Shown one piece after another: positions 26,801 through 40,832 of a DNA stretch of 64,000 nt. The number at the start of each line of letters is the position of its first letter. Position 1 is the stretch's first letter. The stretch is from Neelides folsomi (Eukaryota > Arthropoda > Collembola > Neelipleona > Neelidae). The notes beneath the pieces were generated by a model. That model did not search any database. It had not been told where the DNA came from and saw only the letters and a program-made list of their open reading frames with translations. The stretch is from positions 1 through 64,000 of the forward strand of contig JAQGBZ010000094.1 of NCBI GenBank assembly GCA_034687125.1, written 5' to 3'. Made by a program: the position numbers and the translations under genes.

Positions 26801-29800
26801 GTCAAAAGTATAACAATATAAATATAAATATGGAAATAATAATACCTGAACCATATAAATATTATCATTAATATAACACAGAAATGTATTATTGTATAAA
26901 TAATACTCTACTTTTTATATACCAACATAACCCAACAAGGATTATATATACAATTATATATGTAAATACATAAGTTGGGTACCATTGGCCATTGCGACCT
27001 TTTGTCTTGGATGTTCCTGGTAAACTAATGGGAAAATAGAAAAAAATATCATTGTAAACTAAAAGTATTTTAAATGCTGTTAAGGCAAAAGCAAAATTCA
27101 AAACGTTTAAATATTACAAATAATTATAATTTTGTTTAAATATTGTAGTTTAAGAATTTAATATGTTAACGGTAATTCTTAAACGTTAAATTTAAATCAC
27201 CTCAGATTAATTAATAATGTTTACTTTTATAGTACAAATAAATAAACAATAACAAATAAATAAATTGTTAACGATTTCACTTTCTTGGACTTGATGGGAA
27301 ATTACGAGTAAGTCTCTAACGGATTAAAGTTTCGATTGATTTTGAATGAATTTCATATAGTAGTCGGGTGTATCATCCTATTGTGATGTTGGGAAGTCTT
27401 ATGGGCTGAAGGGGCGAATATTGGAATCTCTCTCTCTTTTATGATCATGAGGCAGAAAGGAGCTTTTGTGAACCATTTCGCCTTCGTCTCTTCCCTTCTT
27501 CATAAAAAGGAGTAAAGTTTAAACTGTGGACTATCGCAAGGCATATCTCACTGAAAAGAGATATATATTAAAAAGAGCCTCACTTCAATATCATATCAAG
27601 GGCCTTACATTATTTATTAAAAAATGAAAGGCAAAAAGAGACACCCCGTGAAGTTCTTTTTGAAGGGAATTTGGTCCTCTCTAACCCTTTTCGCACGTTA
27701 CCAATAAAACCAATAGGTCGATGTGCGGGTTGATATTAAAATCCTTTTTTCCTTCCTCACCACTCTCCTCATTATGCTCTCCACCCGGAGACTAAACATT
27801 TCATTTCCCACTCACATCACCCATTGCCCTATTGAATGGAGCGACCTTTGGTGGATTCGGACGTGTCACTGGGACGTCCCTTTACCTCATCGACCCTCAC
27901 CATTTACAAGCTCAAATTTATTTAAAATCTACATTGGAAGGACAAATCGGAAGAGTGAAAGAATCAACGGACATGTGTTATGGTTCCTGGTGACATCAGG
28001 TTGGGGAGTTTATTGAAAACCGGGTGGAATTGAGCAAATAAATGTTGTTATTGAAGTTTGTCATTCGTGAAACTCGAGAGGCCCAATGTCATTTGTATGA
28101 AGGATGTCTGGAAGGAGTAATTTGTGAGTGTGTGAAGAGGTCTCTTCTGGCAAGAATGATTTGTGAAGGAGAAATGAAGGTAGAGCTGAAGGAGATGGAT
28201 GAATTTTGTGAAGTGGGAAAGGGAGGGAAAGTAGCTCTTTTGCCATTTACAACAAGGAGAATCTTTGTGCGAGGAGCTTATAACTTCTCTTGTGCGTGAG
28301 CATAGGAGAGAATATTATTAAGCTCTCCCTCATTCAGTATCTAATCTCTAATCCTTTGGGCTGAATACGGAAGAAAATTGGATGGTGGGAGGAATAAAGA
28401 ATGGGAGGCTCGGCGACCCTCAGCAGCAACTCTTCCCAGAGTGATGGGAGCTGGGCGAGGGCGAGTCTTTCGCGGCGAGATGCGGGACGGAGGAAATGAA
28501 CGGAGAAAAAGGAGCGAGGGAAAGTCCGTGGCGAAGCCCTTCCCGGAAAAGGATTTCATTCACTTGATTTACAATGGGCAGAGGAGCTGAAGCCAAGTCA
28601 GGTCCTCATTCAATTGAGCACAATGGTCGGCGGTATCTCCGACAGCCAAGGAGGCTTCTTGCTCCGATATGAAAATAGGATTCGTAAATCAACTCTCCCG
28701 GACTCATCCGACCGTCTTTCCTCATGGAAGAAGACTAATTCTTTCCTCTCCCTCACATTGATTTTCGCTTATTTCGCCCATCCGCCTGACCCTTCAGAGA
28801 GATTAACTTTATTACCGCCCCAATCCCACCAAAACCCTCTCCACCAATATTGACTTTTTAAATTCGGGAATCCAATCATGGGCGGGGTTCCAACGACACC
28901 CGCAACCCGCTTCATTACAATGTCTTTAGAGGAATGTGTTCAAGAGTGGATAATGCAGCCCGTGTTTTCCCAATCTCTCCATCAACTCATCCTCTCTTCA
29001 AACATAAAAAAGATGTTCAAAGTGGGGAAACTCAAGAGCGGCCTCACATTCAAATTCGGTCAACTGGAAAATCTATTGGCCTGCATGCGAAAAGTGGTTA
29101 AGAGTTAAAAAACCGGCTAATTAAGATGTAGACGATTGGGGATTTGTAATGAATTGAAGAGGATTCTTATAATGAAAATAGAAAAGGACTCCTGATTTTT
29201 TACCTGATTGTATTATGACGTTATTACGGGCATTAAAGTATGACAAGATAAGCGAATTGCTCTATTGCATTACGTCGTTGGGAAACCTTCTTGTTTGTTT
29301 TCCCATTTTCCGTCATGGATAAAGGACTGGTTTTTGTATGTTTTCCCACAAAAAAACCCTCTCCAATTTTTAACCCCAAAAAGGTTTCTTTCCGCCTTTT
29401 ACCTCAAAAAGGAGAACGGTGCAAGGTACAATAACTTTGGGTATGACAGGTTCAATCTAATCTGTACATATTCACTAAAAGGCATTTGGTATCATTGGAA
29501 TTTATATGATCTTCTAGAATATGATTATACATACATACAATGTTAGCTTCATAAAACGATCAAGTTATTTGTTATTTATTTGCAACTTTGTAGTCAAAAC
29601 TTTCCTTATTACATTTAAACGAGGAATATTTCGGTAATTATTATAATAATGACAATATTTGTTCATATCATTAAATATGCGATTGGCAATTAAAACAATT
29701 ATTGTCATTGGGGATACTAAATGGAAGCGATGAAGAATTAAAAATGACTGGGGGTGAGAGAAAGGGGAGAGGATGAGAGAATGGCCATCAGGAGATTTGT

Positions 29801-32800
29801 TTTGGGGGAGGACCCTCGAAAAGAATTGGACTAAAATGGCCACTCACATCAATAACCCAAATGAGGTAAAGGGGACGGACCTCAACAAAACTCCCACTCG
29901 TTTGACTCCATCCGATGATTGGAAATGGTCATGAAGAAGGGAAATACAATATAAATTCATGAGGACATTCAAAAGATAAAATTCCATTCAGAAGGACCTC
30001 ATCGGGCCTTGATATAGGAAATTAAGGAAAGGACTTCTACTGGAAATGAACAAACACCGAAACACCCCTATCAGACAAGGGACATGTCTTGGGAGATGGG
30101 GGAACCCGGGTTTTTTTACGAGATGAGTCGGACCAAAATCAATGATGGAAAATAATGATGAAACTGAGGAACCCACGTTTTTCCAACTCATCATTCCTCT
30201 CCTACTTTGCTTCTTCATTGCTTCGGGTTACGAATTAAGGGGAAGGAAAATCAATGTATTTGGATAGAAAATAATAACACAAGGGATCACCTCAGGTTTT
30301 TTCCTCCAAATTCACTTTTGTTCGGAGATTGGAGGGAGATTAGATGATTTGAATATTGAATGGACCTCACGGCTCTTTTGTACTTAATTTGCAAATGAAG
30401 TGGTAAGGATCATTTAAAAGGTTATTTGGCTATCAATAGCCACGGAAGTCTGAAGTGTATTGAATGGAGGGTGTTAAAGAGAAAACCAGTTTGAGACTGG
30501 CGGGTCTATTCAACTCTATTCATACCACAAGGAGAACGTCATCTAATCCCAATCTTCCTCGCACACTCCACAAACACTCAAAACGGGTTCTTTCTCACGG
30601 CAAATTAAACTTGACCCGAATGCGAGTCATGTCCGGTTCCAAGGTGATGGGTGATGGTGCCAATTAATGAAATCAACATGGGTGAATTAAGCGGAAAATG
30701 AATTAAAAGAGACAAAATAATAATTTTGTCCAGATCTTGGATCAAACGAGATATTGGAAATGGATGATGGTCGATGTGACCATTTGGAGCTTGGATTTAT
30801 ACTGGAGCGGATTCGTGTCCGTTTCATTTTCATGCCTCCCCATTTTTTTGTCGATGAGTGAAGTTCGGGGCGAGCGAGGTATTTTAAACCCTTTTGATAT
30901 TCAATTTTAGGGTGCTGGGTTCCTTCGTCCTTCCTTTAGATCCGGGTGTCATGGATGGGCTCGATGAAGAAGGTTTGGGTACCCGCACCAAGGCTTTATA
31001 ATAAATGTACAAAAAGGGGTGGGGGACGGGATTCGGCGGGACTCTCATGCATATGCTAATTATCCTCTTCATAATGAGTCTTAGTCGGATCCAGGTGCAG
31101 GGTACCCTTTTTCAAAATTCAAATCACCTCCCGATCCATCTAAACCAATTTCAAAGGGAGACTGGGATGAACCCTTTTCACTCCTATTTTAAATTTTCAT
31201 TCATTATGCAGACACGTCCACATTATCCGTTCCTTACCTCATTGAAGAGGAGAAAAAATAGCGTGATCTCTGTATCGGCCCTGCGATCTCATTCAAACAT
31301 TCAAATGAGAGGTTTCTCTTGAATATGATGTCATTTGAATATGAAAGTCCCCAAGACGTAAATAGTTGCCCCTTGGAGCGCGGACAAAGGGAACATGTAA
31401 AATGAAGGGGTTGGAGACCCTAAAGGGGCGATTCCTCTGCATCATTCCTATGCACAGCAGCTCAACCCCTTCACAGGGAGCTTCGAAGGTAAGGTGGGCC
31501 CTTTGCATATTCAGCATATGCATGAGGACCACATTTCAATATTCCCTTCAGTCTCCACCTTCGGAATCCAGCGAACGTTCCTCCTTGCCCCCATACCATT
31601 CCCCAAGTGTCGAAGGAGAAATGTCAACCAAACGCCGCAAAAATTTATCATACCATAATTATTTTAATTTTTATTACAAGTTTGTGCAGTGAATAAATTT
31701 TAATTACAAGCCCGTTTTAACCCAAAACCCTCCTTATCTTGTTCTTCTTCCTTCTTGGATGATCACAACGACGAATCCTCTAATTTCAAATTCGATTGTC
31801 AAAACCTTTCTAAACAGTCAATGCTCCCTTATGGTAATTAATTTATTTTACATAATTTATGCATGCATAATTTTGTTCAATTATTGTAAAATCATATTGA
31901 CCGAGGAAATGTAGGAAGGATGAATATTCTGAATGCATGGATTTCCAACGCGGAGATTTCCCTCAAAGGTGCATTAAATGAAGGGTGATTTGGGGTGAAG
32001 TGTGGGCGTGAGAGAGGTGAGGAAAAAGGTGGAAGTTGAGTTGGAATCATCTCGACAAATGGATTTTGAGGATGAGGAGAGTGGAATGAGGCTGCTGGGA
32101 GGATCATATCATCATGACATGACATGAGTAACATTTCATGGCTCAGCTTTAAAACTTTATTCATTCGCCTTCCCTTTGATAGAGAGGAATAATAGAGTCA
32201 ATCTCCGAGGTCTCCTACAACCCATCAAAAGGAACCATATGGATAGGTGACTCCGAATATTTCCCAAACTCTTCTCGCACAGTCATGTTTTTCCTAAAGA
32301 TGAACCTCCAAGTCTATTAATGAAAAGTTTGAAAAGTGGAATCCCTCTCTAGATCTATAAACCCCTTCCATCTCCACAGCGACCTATCCCTGCCACATAT
32401 CCATTGTTACTCGGTCCTTAGATGGAATTAACCCATAGCTGTGTTGGAATTAATAGGGAAAATGGAAATTTTCTATAGTAAAACAAAACTTTCCCTTACC
32501 TCGGTCAACATCATTTGAGCGTTAGGATGGGAATAATGGGGATATTTACAACTCTCAATGGGTTTCTCGACTTCTTCCAAGACAAAAGGAGCGGAAGGCC
32601 CCAAGAACACATACCCTATGCAACAGTTAGTTCACGTTTATGAGAATTAACTGCGTTTATGGGGCAAAGGATTTAGGGCTGAATTAGCAATGCTCCTTCC
32701 CTGAGCCGCCTTTTTTAACAGAGGCCTCATTGAGCGGCTTTTTGAGGGCTGAGGAGAAAAGATTGATCGGGAATTTGTTTGAGGAGGAAGTGTGTGGGGC

Positions 32801-34700
32801 GAGATCCAAAAAATTTAATTTAACTCTCCGCATTCATCCATCCGTCAGTCAGAGTTGACAATTTGTGCCTGAGATGGAACCGAGGCTGACGTTTTGAGAG
32901 AGGAAGGATTGTAGGAGTGGAAGAGTGAGTGGCAGAAAGGGCGTGTTAGGAAATGACTGGTGGCCATGTTAGTGGTCATTATTGGGAGGAAAGCGCATGT
33001 TTCCCTGGCAGGTTCACGGGATCCAGGATCGATCCGATTTTATTCAAGTCAGTCTTTCTCTCCACCCTATTCCATTTCATTCGGAAGGAGGAAAAAACAG
33101 GGACGCATCATCTTTCTATCTATATGAACCTCCCTTGGGCCGACCACGGTCGACGATTCCTTCTCCGCTCCTTCATTCGGGACAAAATATTGGCTGTAAA
33201 ATAAATGCTACAAGGGATTTGGAAATATTCCATGCATTTGAGCAGGCATCGGAAGTTGGAACTGGAATTTTGAATCAGGTGGAAATTAATAGAAGTGAGG
33301 TGTTAAGGGGCGAGCCCTCAAGATTGCGAAATGTATTTATTTCAATGGAGGGCAACAGGTACAGAAAACCACCTTTCGTCTCTTTCACTGTGGGAGAGAA
33401 ACAACTCACGGTTCCTTCACCCCCTCCTTAAATTCAAAAGGATGAAAAAGAGATCTGCTGATGAGATGAATAGGCAAGATACCGGTTTCATTTCATCCAC
33501 TTCCCAAATTCAAACCACCTTGCTTCTCAATCACAAACGGGTCTTTCTCGGTGCTTCAAATCCAAAACTTTTCACTCCTTAAATCAAAGATGAAAGTAAA
33601 ATCAAAATGTTCGTTTAATGCATCCAAACTGATAAACTTATAATTTCATTTCACTTTAATTCTTCTTCTCATGTTCAAGTTAAAAACAGACGATTGCTTT
33701 TATTGCGAAACATGTTTATAACACAGAACAGCCCATATATTTATTATTAATTGCATAATTTCACTGATGGTATAATGGTTTTTAATTCTTTTGCTCCTTC
33801 AATCGTTTTCAATGTATTTAAAGAGTTGAGTGTAGACTCGATTCATAACTATCTGTCTGTATCTATGTATGTAGAGTACAATCACAAGCTAGAAAAATAA
33901 ATAGAAATTGTTGGAATAGTATGAGGGATTTATTTAGAAGTTATATGCATGTTGGACGAATTAAATTAATTGGTTCATTTAAGTAATAGGTTCTTCAATT
34001 AGGTGATATTAAAATGAGGAAGTGGAAGGAAATGGAGGAAGACTTTCCTTGAAACTTGTCATTTTCCAACATTAGGACTTGGGGGCCTAGGGCTCTCCAA
34101 CCTTTTAAATTTTGTTTTAATTCCTCTTTGGGTGGAATGGAGGAAAAAATGGGAGCGGATTACATTTTCTTTACTTAATAGAAAAAAATGGTTGTAAAGG
34201 ATGAGGGAAATGGGGTGATACTTGATATTTTTTCACTCTGATATTGATACTTTTATATCCGGACAAACTTTCCAAATGTACATTTACAACATGAATATGG
34301 GGACATGAGGAGATGAATACGAGGACTCGGGACATTGATACTTCGTATAAAGGGTAAAAGGTCTCGTAATCCTACTAAACGTGACTTCAATATTAATCTC
34401 GAGCCTCCTTCACATTAATCCTCCGATATAATAACTTCCTAAGAATTTATAACTTCCTCTTTTAATTATTATACTTCTCTGGCATAACCATATTAGAACC
34501 AAACCGATTTACACCCAACATTTTACAACTACGATGTGTTTATGCATTAGTCAACAAATCACACTTAACAATTTTTATCTTTAAAATAAACATACGTTTT
34601 TATTGCCTCAAATTGCTTTATTATTTATTGCATCCGTAAATACAAAATCTGCAATGTTATTTAATACCAGACACCCTCAATAACCTTAATATCAGATATA
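23873..34700. other. gene-poor spacer right of the transposon
   Basis: No gene recognised on either strand. 24080-26270 and 27300-33600 are mixed-composition blocks rich in purine or pyrimidine runs; 26280-27300 and 33600-35060 are AT-rich. Open frames of 60-110 codons occur in all six frames without domains. A 55-nt piece with acceptor-like and donor-like edges at 27024-26970 (minus) cannot be told from chance. Confidence 0.45.
24346..24364. repeat. AATG tetranucleotide microsatellite
   Basis: Nearly five tandem copies of AATG. A short simple repeat with no evident function. Confidence 0.8.
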
Positions 34701-34704
34701 CTCT

Positions 34705-34805
34705 GCATTTCGCGGGTTATAATTTGATTTAGATTTACATACTTTAATTGCTATAGATTATATTATTATGATAATCTAATTCAAATTCTAAAACCCGGGA
34801 AATGC
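34705..34805. repeat. MITE-like inverted repeat, about 100 bp
   Basis: The left arm, GCATTTCGCGGGTT with TTTGATTTAGATT (34705-34734), pairs with the complement of the right arm AATCTAATTCAAA with AACCCGGGAAATGC (34774-34805), with a few mismatches, around an AT-rich spacer of roughly 40 bp. Size and structure suit a miniature inverted-repeat transposable element or a long hairpin. No clear target duplication was seen. Confidence 0.55.
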
Positions 34806-37800
34806 AATGACTCGGCGTCGGGAGATTAAGCTAACTATTTAATATTTGACATATACAGTAAATATCTATATTAATATAAACTAACCTATACCTATATTTA
34901 CATATCTAATAATATGTGTAACAATGTCACAAAAATAAAATGGGAATGTAAATAATACTACTAATAAATTCTGTAGATTAAATAAAAATATTAGTAAATT
35001 AATATTAAGAGACTATTATACATTTTTATTACTTTGAGGTTTAACGATGTTGTATTTATACACTAACAATCTGGTATTACAGGTTGTACCACCAGTGCGC
35101 ATTAAAGCTTATAGGTTATTTTGAAGGGAAACTCGGGAATAAAAAAGAAGTGAAGTGTTTTGGGTTGAGATGGATTTCCCTATGTTCGGATTACGGTTTT
35201 CATTTGAACGAGATGAGCATTAGCGAGGTAATGTTGGCTTATTTGGAGTGGATCTACCGCACTGGATGTCGACGTGAGAGGACAACATCAATAGTTAATT
35301 ATAATGTAAATCTCTAATCCGGGCTCGAATGTTAATGCAGAGTTTTCTTAAGCAGAGGAAGGGTCCCCGGTTCCCATACCTTTCCGAATGAAAAGGAGGA
35401 GTTATTGAGGATTTGGGCCATGGAATCATTTTGTATCTGTCTCTCTAATAAAATGAGAGATCTATGATCAAAACTGGGCTCCTTTTGTGTGAAAGGGTTG
35501 AAGGGAGCAAAAAGTTTTTCTCACTTTTTTCACTTACGCTTTTTGACCCTTTTCCTCTCTGTGAGAGTGGAAGCGAGAAGAGCAAACGGGAAAAGCTTTT
35601 TGCCATCACATAAAACTGTCCATTTCTTGTGCCAACTCGTAACCCTTTTCATACGGTGGCTCGTATCAGGAATTATTTTTATTTCGAACCACTAGACCAT
35701 GCACGAACCTCTGGCAGACACCATAAGGAACCAATGTAATGCAATGTGTAATAAGGATAATAAATTTTCGCAGTTGGGAATGTGAGGAGGGATGAAAGGA
35801 AGACTTTTACATCAGAAGGTAACGACGGAATCAGCCAGAAAAAAATTATATTAAATGATTCAATGATACATTTGAAAGACCCTTCGACCCTCTCACAACC
35901 TCAGCCCAACTCAAGATGCCACAGAACCAGAGGCCGTGAATCCAATTCCGGTTCTTTCCCAATGACATCACCGCCTTTTCTGGAGGAAACTTGGGGATGA
36001 TGAGGGCCGAGAGCTGCTCTTCTTATTAACTATTCACTACTTTGTATTTAGGACCAAAGGACTCTAATTGAACCGAGGGGCGGATTGCCATTTCTGTGAC
36101 TCAAACAACGGGGATCTCTTGGAGGCAAAGGATATAACCATGTTTATTTATTAGCAAAGAGCCCATATAGACATCCTTCTGTTTTTTACGACTCTCAACT
36201 CTTTCTTCCCAAAACCCCATTCTCTTGGGATTCTCGGACTCACTCGATAAATTTAAGTAGTGAAGGGAAACGTTGGGATATTCCTACAGGACCGCGCCAA
36301 CCTCTGAGTCTCCACGATGGAGGGAATCTCTAAGGTCTTCAGCTTCCTTTCAATTCCTAAAGGCAAGAGTCGAAAGGTTTTCCCTCGATTTCTTTCTTCT
36401 TTCAGTTTCTAATGTATAAACCCTGTCGGACTCATCCTTCTTCCTCAATACTCCTATTCATTATCTACTTGCATTATCCCAACGACCAGCACCCGAATGA
36501 CTCTTTAAACTTTTCACATTCCCCCTCCCTTTTTGATCACAGACGATTACGCGATTTGGAAAAATCACAACTAAACAAATAATTAAATTGTGATATTCAA
36601 CTTAAATAAATAATAGAAATTAGTATATTGTTGTAGATAATTTTATTCTTCTAATATCCATTTTTCATTATTTAATTTTTTAATAGGAGAAACATTTTAT
36701 GGGGCAATAAAAATTGTTCCGGAACTTGGAGATTACCAAGAGAAAACATTTGCGAAAGGATTGGTTGGATGTGTGTATGAACATGATCTTGTTGTAAGGT
36801 ATCAGATGATGTTCGAATATTATGTTGAGCATTCTCATGTGAGATGTCGGGTAATTTGAATAAGAGAGGTGAAGTGGTATGCTTCAGAAGTGGAATTCTT
36901 TCAGAGGGCGATTCCATTAAAATTGTAATTAAAGTGCCGAACACCTTACTCTGTTGAGTGTTTTTGAACCCAGTCACAGCGAATTCCAGAGCTTTTGGCT
37001 TTGAGGTTCGAGTATATAAAATTTCTCAGCCACATCGATCCTTTATTTTGAATCCCAGAAGGATTGAGATCCAAAGAGTGTCTCGGAGACCCTTTTGTCT
37101 TCCTTAACTCGCCCTCCCCGCAATATCCATCAGACGTCGGGAGCTGTCGGGCGTTCCGCCCTTTCCGCAAATGGCCCTCGTCCCATTTTAATTAATCGAG
37201 TGGTCCCTTGAAGGGCCAGATCCGCAGAAGGGACTTTGGGTGCGAGATAACTGAGATAAGGCGGAACAAAGGGGTGAGAGTGGAAAGGGTTGAAGTGCCT
37301 TTTGGTTGATTACCTTGTTTCCATCCAAAGGGCCCCTCTTTTTACTATTTAGGAAATCTCATTGTTGCCGGGCAGAGCCTTGGAGGGAGCTGGGGAGCCA
37401 GGCTGGAAATGAGAGGATGACAAAACGTCTTTTTTCCTCTTTGAGAGTTATTAGGAAACTCTCGGTCTTCGACTCCGCGTCCTTCGTGGAAGTGAAATGA
37501 TTAATGTCTTCACCGACCTCACTACAATGGGTCCCCCATCTCGCCCTATCTCTCCCTCAATATATACTCCGAGGTAATTTCGACTTTCCCTTTTTATTTC
37601 CCCAACAAGAAGGAAGACGGAGCCGAAGAGAGTTCCCACTTTGAGACCAAAGGGTTAATGGGTTTTTATAGGGAGGGGGAAACTTTCCATGTCAATCAAA
37701 GTAATGAATCGAATTTAAGGCTCATCTTGACTCTCGAGTTCCTCAATAATGAATGTACACTCGGGTCTTTTAAAAAAGCTTTTATCTCTTCAGCAGGGTC

Positions 37801-40796
37801 AGGTAGAGACAAAGGGAGCCTCATCGGCCAATCTCCCTTTAATGCTCCGCTCTCCTTTAAATTTACGGGGAATCAGGCGTGTATTGATAGACTTGGCATA
37901 GCGACTGGGTCGGAAATTGATTCCCTCATCACTTCCCTATTCACTCCCGCTATAACTTTATTAACGAGGGCCCTGAGATTGTTGTGAAAAATGTCCACGA
38001 CCGGATTTTGCATCGCTTTGAGCCTCTGGCCAATTATTCATTTTGGCGTGAGCTGAGAGCGGATGAGAGCAAATGGATTTAATGAGCTACAGAGCTCAAT
38101 ATCAGCGCGTTATGATTAAAATTGCTGATTTCGTCTCGAGGTTTGTTAAGAGGAAACGTATGGTTGACTTCTCATTGTTCATATTCCCTTTATATCTCCC
38201 ATTTCTGCTTGTCCATTTCTTCCTTATCTCGCCCATGGACTTATTTGTGCCTTCAAGCTCCGAGTTTCCCGGTTTGCTCCGTTGGACCCACCCAGAGTGG
38301 ATAAATACTCCACTGTCACTCTCCCTTTGAAAATCCTTCATTCGCTCATTTGACTTCTCGATGAGCACAATTCAAATATATAAGAGACCTGTATTCATTA
38401 CAGAAGAGAAGGCTGCTTAGTCTTTCAATTCAAACCAGAGCATTTGCCAATGTTTAAACTATACCTCCGCTAAATATACTGCGGTGTATATTAAATCAAA
38501 TGTTCTCTTTCAATCCCTCGAATCAATGTTCTAGAACACGACTCCTGACAATATGGTTAAAGGCCTTAAAGGTTAAAGGTAAAGAAGAAGAGCAAAGGAA
38601 GCACTTTTGTTAAATATCACTCAATTCATTGTTCAGCCATTCATTTCATCATTCGTTTCTCAACTTTTCTTAGCTCTAATCGTCTACATGATATAATTAT
38701 TTACGCGTCTTCAAATCTTACGAACATAATTTTTGAATATTTAGATTGAAAAAAATGTGTTAACAGCAAGACAAGTAAGTATTTATAAAACCATAATAAA
38801 GTACTCGTATTATGTTTCTGCAGATGAATAATATATCCATTTATGAATAAGATGAATGTTGAATAATGAATAATATGAGTATTACAAACAGGCTGATTAA
38901 TCAAATACCTTATTTATATTGTGAAACGACAGCCCCCAATCATTGACATTCATACGTGTTTTTATAAATAAATAGTCAATTGTATGGACCAATTCAACTA
39001 ACAATAAGTAAAAATGGAAATGGTAAAAGAACGGAGCTTCTCCGGAGAGCGTAGGACGAAATGAGATTTGGGGTTAAATTCGGCTGCTCCATCTCTCTTT
39101 TTACTGAGCAATCCCTTTGGCTTTCTCTCTTTCTTCTCAATAGAAAACAGAGCTTGAGTCTTCGTCCCCTTTTTCTTTCTCTCATTCTCGTTGATGAGAA
39201 ACTTTTCATGGAAAAGGCAATGGAACAAACATGGTTTTAATTTTAAATTATAATTAATATATTTATTATATAAATTTTTAACGGATTTAAAATAATCAAA
39301 GATTTACTATTAATTTTAATATGAGACCGTCATAAATATTTATTTAATAGAATTTTATATGTTACATTTGCAATAATTATTATTGCTTGCTAATATTTGA
39401 AAGATTACATGCAGCTCGGTAATACGCCAATTTATAGTAAATCTATTGAACTGGGTTTTATATAAATATTTAACAAAAAGCAATTATGAAATTATTGCAA
39501 CGCTTCTTATAATGATTATGATTATGTTTATAATCTCTAAACTGTTGGTTAATTTTTAGATAAATGTGTGTTTAATTAGAGGTGTGAAATGGAGAAATGA
39601 TCTTAACTATTTTTTAAATTGATTTTTAGGGGAAGTTTGAAGAAACTTTAGAAACTCCTGCGACCTCTAAATTGATTTAAATGGAAAGAGGAGGATAAGA
39701 AAGGGGAAATCGAGTTTTTGTTGGAAAAGCTTTGGTTATTCCTCTCGTTTAGGCCTAGTTGAGAGATCATTTCTTGGTTTCACTCCTCACCAGATTTCTC
39801 TCCTTGAAGACATGAATAGGAACGACTTTACAAACTTTTCCGCAATTTTATTACGTTAAATGACTCTTTATAACTAGAAGAGATTATTATACGTAGGAGG
39901 TATTTATATTTATATAAGCTTTATATTGTACGGACTTCTTACTAAATATATTAAGCCCTTAGTTCTGAATAAAAAGCATAGAGAAACAATTTCATGTAAA
40001 ATAAATGCTAATGAAAAGTTGGGCTATCAAAATACTTTTTATAGCTTTATTCATTCAGCTTCACTTTCACTCTCTTCCATACTATTTCCTAACCAAGTTC
40101 ATTCATTCCTTTCCCTCCTCAACATTATGTTATATATGTTTCCAATTCATTTTTTATTCTCCAACAATTAGGGGACATTTATTTAACCCCATCTCTCTTA
40201 TTTCATAATTTGCATCGTAACATGTCTTTTTACAAAACTTTATATTAAGTAAAATACAGTCATAAATATTACAGATGTTTGATTCGAACAGGTGTAATAT
40301 CTATTTAAGCATCTTCATCGTCAGATGTTTGTAAGTACCTTTATACCATAGTGGCTATGTAATTCCCAAAGCAAAATAATTTAAGTATTAAAACTAGTAC
40401 ACGAAATTGTTTAAAGAGAAATATAAATTAATAATTGATATTTTTAATTCTTCATTCATTTCCAATTTTTTAATGTATTTCCAATAAATTAAATATAATT
40501 GAAATAATATGGAAAAAATATATGTAGGATATATTTAGGGTGATAGAATTAAAATGTAAAATTTTATTGTTCACCATTTTTAATTTTCCCATTTGACTCA
40601 CAAATATAAATATTATTATATTACAGATATATATTAAATGTAAGTATATTGTATAATCTATCTAGTGTGCAAATATACAAATACCATAGGGTATTCATTA
40701 CTATGTATCTTTACATAAATATATTTATTTAGTACAACATAGTAGATATTTGTAATGTATGTATTACATACATATACAGGGTGAGCCTTAAGTTTT

Positions 40797-40832
40797 ACGG
40801 CATTTTCAATTCTGATCAATTGAAAATACCGT
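40797..40832. repeat. 15-bp-arm hairpin beside a mariner-like end
   Basis: ACGGCATTTTCAATT and AATTGAAAATACCGT pair with one mismatch around a 6-nt loop. Directly to the left is TACAGGGTGAGCC (from 40775), which resembles the start of a Tc1/mariner terminal repeat. It may be a very short relic of such an element. No transposase is nearby. Confidence 0.4.

Noticed and set aside
35083-35229. Plus-strand exon-like frame after a TATTACAG acceptor, ending GAG|GTAATG
   Set aside because: Open in one frame, but no family recognised, no neighbouring exon in phase, and TTACAG is common by chance in the AT-rich blocks (also near 40270, 40620, 50675, 53220).
40275-40331. 56-nt plus-strand exon between TTACAG and GTAAGT
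   Set aside because: Same low-complexity splice-like motifs recur across AT-rich DNA; the peptide is unremarkable and isolated.
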